From positions 62,001 to 126,000 of the forward strand of contig JARLHQ010000003.1 in NCBI GenBank assembly GCA_031292175.1: 64,000 nt of DNA. The letters are read 5' to 3'. Every line of letters starts with the position of its first letter. The first letter of the stretch is position 1. Made by a program: the position numbers and the translations under genes. Below, piece by piece: positions 61,215-64,000 of this stretch. The DNA is from Humidesulfovibrio sp. (lineage in GTDB: Bacteria > Desulfobacterota > Desulfovibrionia > Desulfovibrionales > Desulfovibrionaceae). The notes under the pieces were generated by a model. That model had not been told where the DNA came from, did not search any database, and was given only the letters and a program-made list of their open reading frames with translations.

Positions 61215-62948
61215 ATGCACGCGCGTTACAACATCTGCGATCCGTTTAGAACTCTGCTTCCGCTGTCGATGTTCCTTGCGCTTTGCGCTTGCGCCCCGGC
61301 GCAGCAACGCCTGACCCAGGCCTCTCTCACTGGCGACATCGCCACAATGAACGAGCTCCTGACGCCGGGGTACGAGGGCCTCGACGAGTCCGCGAACATG
61401 GAGCTCGAGGAACAGAAGGCCTGCCCAGGCCATCCGCAGCTGACGCCCCTGCAGGCCGCCGCCTGCGCCGGCAAGGACGAGGCGCTGGCTAGGCTGCTGA
61501 CCGCCAAGGCCGATCCCAACAAACCATTGCCGGGTGTCCCGCCGCTCATCCTGGCCCTGAATTACGGGCATGCGACCGCAGCGCGCACCCTGATCCAGGC
61601 TGGCGCGAAGCCCGACGCCGCCGATCAGCGTGGGCAAACGGCCCTCATGTACGCCGCCAGCATGGGCGACCGCGAGACCGCCGAACTGCTGCTCAAGAAC
61701 GGCGCATCGCCGAAGGCCACAGCCAAGAACAGCGAGACGGCCTTGCAGATCTGCGCCGACCCCGCCCTAGCCAAATTACTGGTGTCACTTGGCGCGGATC
61801 CTCTGGCGCACGACGCCGACGGCGAGACGGGCCTGCACATAGCCGCGCGGCACGACAAGCCGGAGATGGCTAAATTCTTTCTAGAGCGCGGCGTGGACCC
61901 AGGCGTGCGCAACCGCGCCGGGGCAACCGCCCTGGACATTGCCCGTGGCAACGACAAGAGCGGCGCACAGCTGACCGGAAAGGCCGCGCACGCACAAGCC
62001 CGGCACGTAGCCCAACAGTCCGCCCAGGCCGCGCAGAACAAGCCTGCGGGCAGTCCGGCCGTCGCCGCCGTCATCACGAAGCGCCTGCGCCAGGACCTCG
62101 CGCGCGACCGCGCCGCTGGCGACGACGCCGCGAAGCGGGGCCGGCCGGCCGAGGCGCTCCGGCTCTACGCCGCCGCCCTTGTGCGCGCGGAGGATCTTGG
62201 CGGGGCGGATGACCAGGATCTGCGCCTGCACGTGGTCCGATACGCGGGCTCGCTGCCGCAGCCGCCAGCCATGCCCGAGGCCGCGCGCGAACACCTGGTG
62301 CGGGGGCAGTACTTCCTCAGCAAGGGGCAGGACATGGTCGCCGTGGAACGCGAGCTGACTGAGGCCCAGCGCCTTGCCCCCTGGTGGGCGGAGGGCTACT
62401 ACAACCTCGGCATTATCCAGTACGGCCGTGGCGAATTCGACGAGGCCACGCGCAGCCTGCAGCTCTTCATGGCCGCTGCTCCGGGCGATCCCAGGGTCCG
62501 CGCCGCAAAGGACAAGATCTTCGAAATACGCATCGCCAGGGAGCAGAAGGAAAAATTGCACGCGATGCAGGGTGCTTGGCGCTCGCCCAACGGCGTCGCC
62601 CACGTCGTGGCCATCGACGGCGACGACATGACCATCAACGGCGGCGGCCTGATCTACACCCTGGCCATCAAGGAAACGGGACTCGAGGGTTCCACGGCTG
62701 GCGGCGGCGGCACCGGGCCCGAGGGCTGCGCCATCCCCTCGCAAACACACCCGGTCACTGGCCGCTATGACGCCGACGCGCGGATCATCACCCTTGAGTA
62801 CCAGTGGTCCAACTATGCGGAGCATTACCACTGCGTGGACATGCTGGGCACGCCGTCCAACTGCTGCATCTTCTGTGACAAGGTCTGCGACGCCGCCACC
62901 GTCGCCTCCACCAGCAAGGCCAGCATCGAGCTGACCCCGGCGCAATAG
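61215..62948 (+). CDS. Ankyrin-repeat and TPR-like lipoprotein
   Basis: 577 residues behind GAGGAGGG. Signal peptide ending LCAC, so probably lipid-anchored. Residues about 35-260 contain around six ankyrin repeats (TPLQAAACAGKDEALARLL, TALMYAASMGDRETAELLL, TGLHIAARHDKPEMAKFFL). Residues about 275-430 are TPR-like (AEALRLYAAALVRA, WAEGYYNLGIIQYGRGEF). The last 140 residues are a beta-rich domain with many cysteines (HYHCVDMLGTPSNCCIFCDK). Secreted ankyrin lipoproteins serve as binding scaffolds. It opens a run of exported proteins. Confidence 0.85.
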   Translation: MHARYNICDPFRTLLPLSMFLALCACAPAQQRLTQASLTGDIATMNELLTPGYEGLDESANMELEEQKACPGHPQLTPLQAAACAGKDEALARLLTAKADPNKPLPGVPPLILALNYGHATAARTLIQAGAKPDAADQRGQTALMYAASMGDRETAELLLKNGASPKATAKNSETALQICADPALAKLLVSLGADPLAHDADGETGLHIAARHDKPEMAKFFLERGVDPGVRNRAGATALDIARGNDKSGAQLTGKAAHAQARHVAQQSAQAAQNKPAGSPAVAAVITKRLRQDLARDRAAGDDAAKRGRPAEALRLYAAALVRAEDLGGADDQDLRLHVVRYAGSLPQPPAMPEAAREHLVRGQYFLSKGQDMVAVERELTEAQRLAPWWAEGYYNLGIIQYGRGEFDEATRSLQLFMAAAPGDPRVRAAKDKIFEIRIAREQKEKLHAMQGAWRSPNGVAHVVAIDGDDMTINGGGLIYTLAIKETGLEGSTAGGGGTGPEGCAIPSQTHPVTGRYDADARIITLEYQWSNYAEHYHCVDMLGTPSNCCIFCDKVCDAATVASTSKASIELTPAQ

Positions 62949-62955
62949 GTCCGCC

Positions 62956-63909
62956 ATGAACACCCGCGCCGTCCTCCGTCCCGTCCCGGCCCTGGTGCTC
63001 CTTTTGGGCCTGCTCGCCCCGCAGTTTTCCATGGCCGGAGCCCTCGACCAGCTGCAGACCATCGGCGGCTCGACCGGCAACGTGCCCGATCCCGGCACCC
63101 CCGTCTGCGTCGCCAACTGCGGCGGCGCATCGGGCGGCTCGTCCCGCCAATCGGACGACGGCTACCAGCGCGCGCCGGCCCAACGCCAGTCCGCTCCCCG
63201 CAAGGTCGATCCCGTCAAAGCCGGCGTCTACCAGGGCCTCAAGCAGGGACTGGACAACGCCTTTAAGATCGACCCGCAGGCCATACAGCGGGCGCACCAG
63301 AAACAGATGCAGGGCGCGCAGATGCTGCAGGACGCGCAGACGGCCGAGCAGCAGACCGAGGATGCCCGCCGGACCAAGGCCGCACGCGACGCCGCCTCGG
63401 AACGCGCCCAGCGTGTCCGGGCCATCACCGGCGATCTGCAGGCCATGCCTGCCACGGGAAACGACCTCAGCGGCCTGGTGCCTGGCCTGCCCGCCGGCCA
63501 GCAGCCGCTAGACACGGATCTGGAAACCCTGCGCGCCCGGGCCGGTTCCGGCTTCGACACGCCAGGCAGGCTCATGGGCGACACCCCCAGGCAGCCCCCA
63601 CCACCCGCCGCACCGCGCCCGGACCCCGCCGCGCAGTCCCTGGACCAGCGTCTGGCCCGCATGGCGGCGCAGGGCAAGCTTACACCGGAGATGCAGAAGA
63701 AGATCAAGGAGCGTGACGCCCTGCGCGAGCAAAAACGGGATTTGGAGCAGCAGCTCGCCCGCATGGAGTCCAAAGGCCAGCTCAGTCCCGCCGAAACCGT
63801 GGAGCTGTCCAAGCTCAAGCAAGAGATCAGCACCGCCCAGAACAAGGAGAATTACTCCGGCTTCACCATTAACCAGGAGCTGGAAAGTGTTTCGGACAAT
63901 GCTCCCTAA
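62956..63909 (+). CDS. Secreted coiled-coil protein, unknown function
   Basis: 317 residues with a signal peptide (ALVLLLGLLAPQFSMAGA). A short CVANCGG pair is followed by a Gln/Arg-rich region, then long charged helices (QMQGAQMLQDAQTAEQQTEDARR; KKIKERDALREQKRDLEQQL) that should form a coiled coil. No known family. It starts 7 nt after the ankyrin lipoprotein stop, so both are in one operon, and overlaps the next gene by 11 nt. Confidence 0.78.
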   Translation: MNTRAVLRPVPALVLLLGLLAPQFSMAGALDQLQTIGGSTGNVPDPGTPVCVANCGGASGGSSRQSDDGYQRAPAQRQSAPRKVDPVKAGVYQGLKQGLDNAFKIDPQAIQRAHQKQMQGAQMLQDAQTAEQQTEDARRTKAARDAASERAQRVRAITGDLQAMPATGNDLSGLVPGLPAGQQPLDTDLETLRARAGSGFDTPGRLMGDTPRQPPPPAAPRPDPAAQSLDQRLARMAAQGKLTPEMQKKIKERDALREQKRDLEQQLARMESKGQLSPAETVELSKLKQEISTAQNKENYSGFTINQELESVSDNAP

Positions 63910-64000
63910 GCCTGTCCACGGCGTGGCGTTCGCGCTGGCGGTCCTGTCCACGCTGCTGGCCGCTCCCAGCCTGACCACCGCCGCGACCGACGAGGCTGCG
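63899..64000 (+). CDS. Start of a further exported protein (cut by window end)
   Basis: ATG at 63899, overlapping the previous gene by 11 nt, opens MLPKPVHGVAFALAVLSTLL then AAPSLTTAATDEAA, a signal peptide. The rest is outside the window. Position suggests it belongs to the ankyrin lipoprotein operon. Confidence 0.6.
   Translation, partial: MLPKPVHGVAFALAVLSTLLAAPSLTTAATDEAA

Noticed and set aside
1-64000. CRISPR arrays, insertion sequences, integrase genes, phage genes
   Set aside because: No regularly spaced repeats, transposase or integrase motifs, or phage structural genes were seen on either strand.

Overview
The window is a high-GC stretch of a bacterial chromosome that looks like a sulfate reducer of the Desulfovibrionaceae (class Deltaproteobacteria/Desulfovibrionia). 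The main reasons are an Hmc transmembrane redox complex with a 16-haem cytochrome, a small siroheme sulfite/nitrite reductase of the Desulfovibrio assimilatory type, a LutABC lactate oxidase set, a rubrerythrin-like rubredoxin domain, and many sensor kinases with NtrC-type regulators. Genus and species cannot be fixed from the sequence alone. No tRNA, rRNA, CRISPR array, insertion sequence or prophage was recognised.

Layout. 1-4.3 kb (minus): hmcABCDE, cut by the window edge inside hmcE. 4.6-5.9 kb: hisI-hisG with a strong terminator. 5.9-13.3 kb: small unknown genes, a DUF2087 protein, a highly structured intergenic region that may be a non-coding RNA, pgeF and 5-FTHF cyclo-ligase, a metallophosphatase, rlmH, rsmG, a Ser/Thr-rich protein, the small sulfite reductase and a PEGA lipoprotein. 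13.4-18.6 kb: a GH17-GT2 fusion probably making or remodelling a beta-glucan, an unknown membrane protein and a GT2 glycosyltransferase. 18.9-22.3 kb: ftsE-ftsX and ilvD, followed by a perfect 24-bp inverted repeat. 22.5-26.5 kb (minus): EamA transporter, sfsA, VOC protein, lipoprotein, a broken outer-membrane barrel remnant and two small basic proteins. 26.9-30.8 kb: a sensor kinase with a c-type haem motif, coupled to an NtrC-type regulator. 31.0-34.6 kb: metY, a metX-metW gene fusion and an Rrf2 regulator, forming a homocysteine-synthesis operon. 34.7-37.5 kb (minus): lutABC. 37.6-43.9 kb: MurJ/MVIN flippase, two methyltransferases, an AsnB-type amidotransferase and a GT4 glycosyltransferase, which reads as a surface-glycan cluster. 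44.2-52.8 kb: a seven-gene signalling cluster. 53.0-58.3 kb: queH, a small membrane protein, RNase E/G and a radical-SAM protein (minus), then trmI and an isochorismatase remnant (plus). 58.4-60.7 kb: prfC and a DEDDy exonuclease. 61.2-64.0 kb: a run of exported proteins starting with an ankyrin/TPR lipoprotein, cut by the window end.

How the genes work together. Hmc moves electrons between the periplasmic cytochrome pool and the membrane/cytoplasm, while LutABC oxidises lactate. MetY/MetXW use sulfide, the end product of sulfate respiration, to make homocysteine. The least explained part is the signalling cluster at 44.2-52.8 kb. There a solute-binding-domain hybrid kinase, two stand-alone receivers, an NtrC-type regulator with an altered GAFTGA loop, a rubredoxin-domain protein, a methyltransferase-like protein and a kinase lacking a recognisable ATP-binding G1 box lie in one direction, the last five with 4-8 nt start/stop overlaps. 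That is my best candidate for an undescribed system. Other points of note are the structured intergenic region at 7.2-7.4 kb, the metXW fusion, and two gene remnants. Coding starts were moved inward from the ORF track wherever a ribosome binding site, signal sequence or family alignment supported it.
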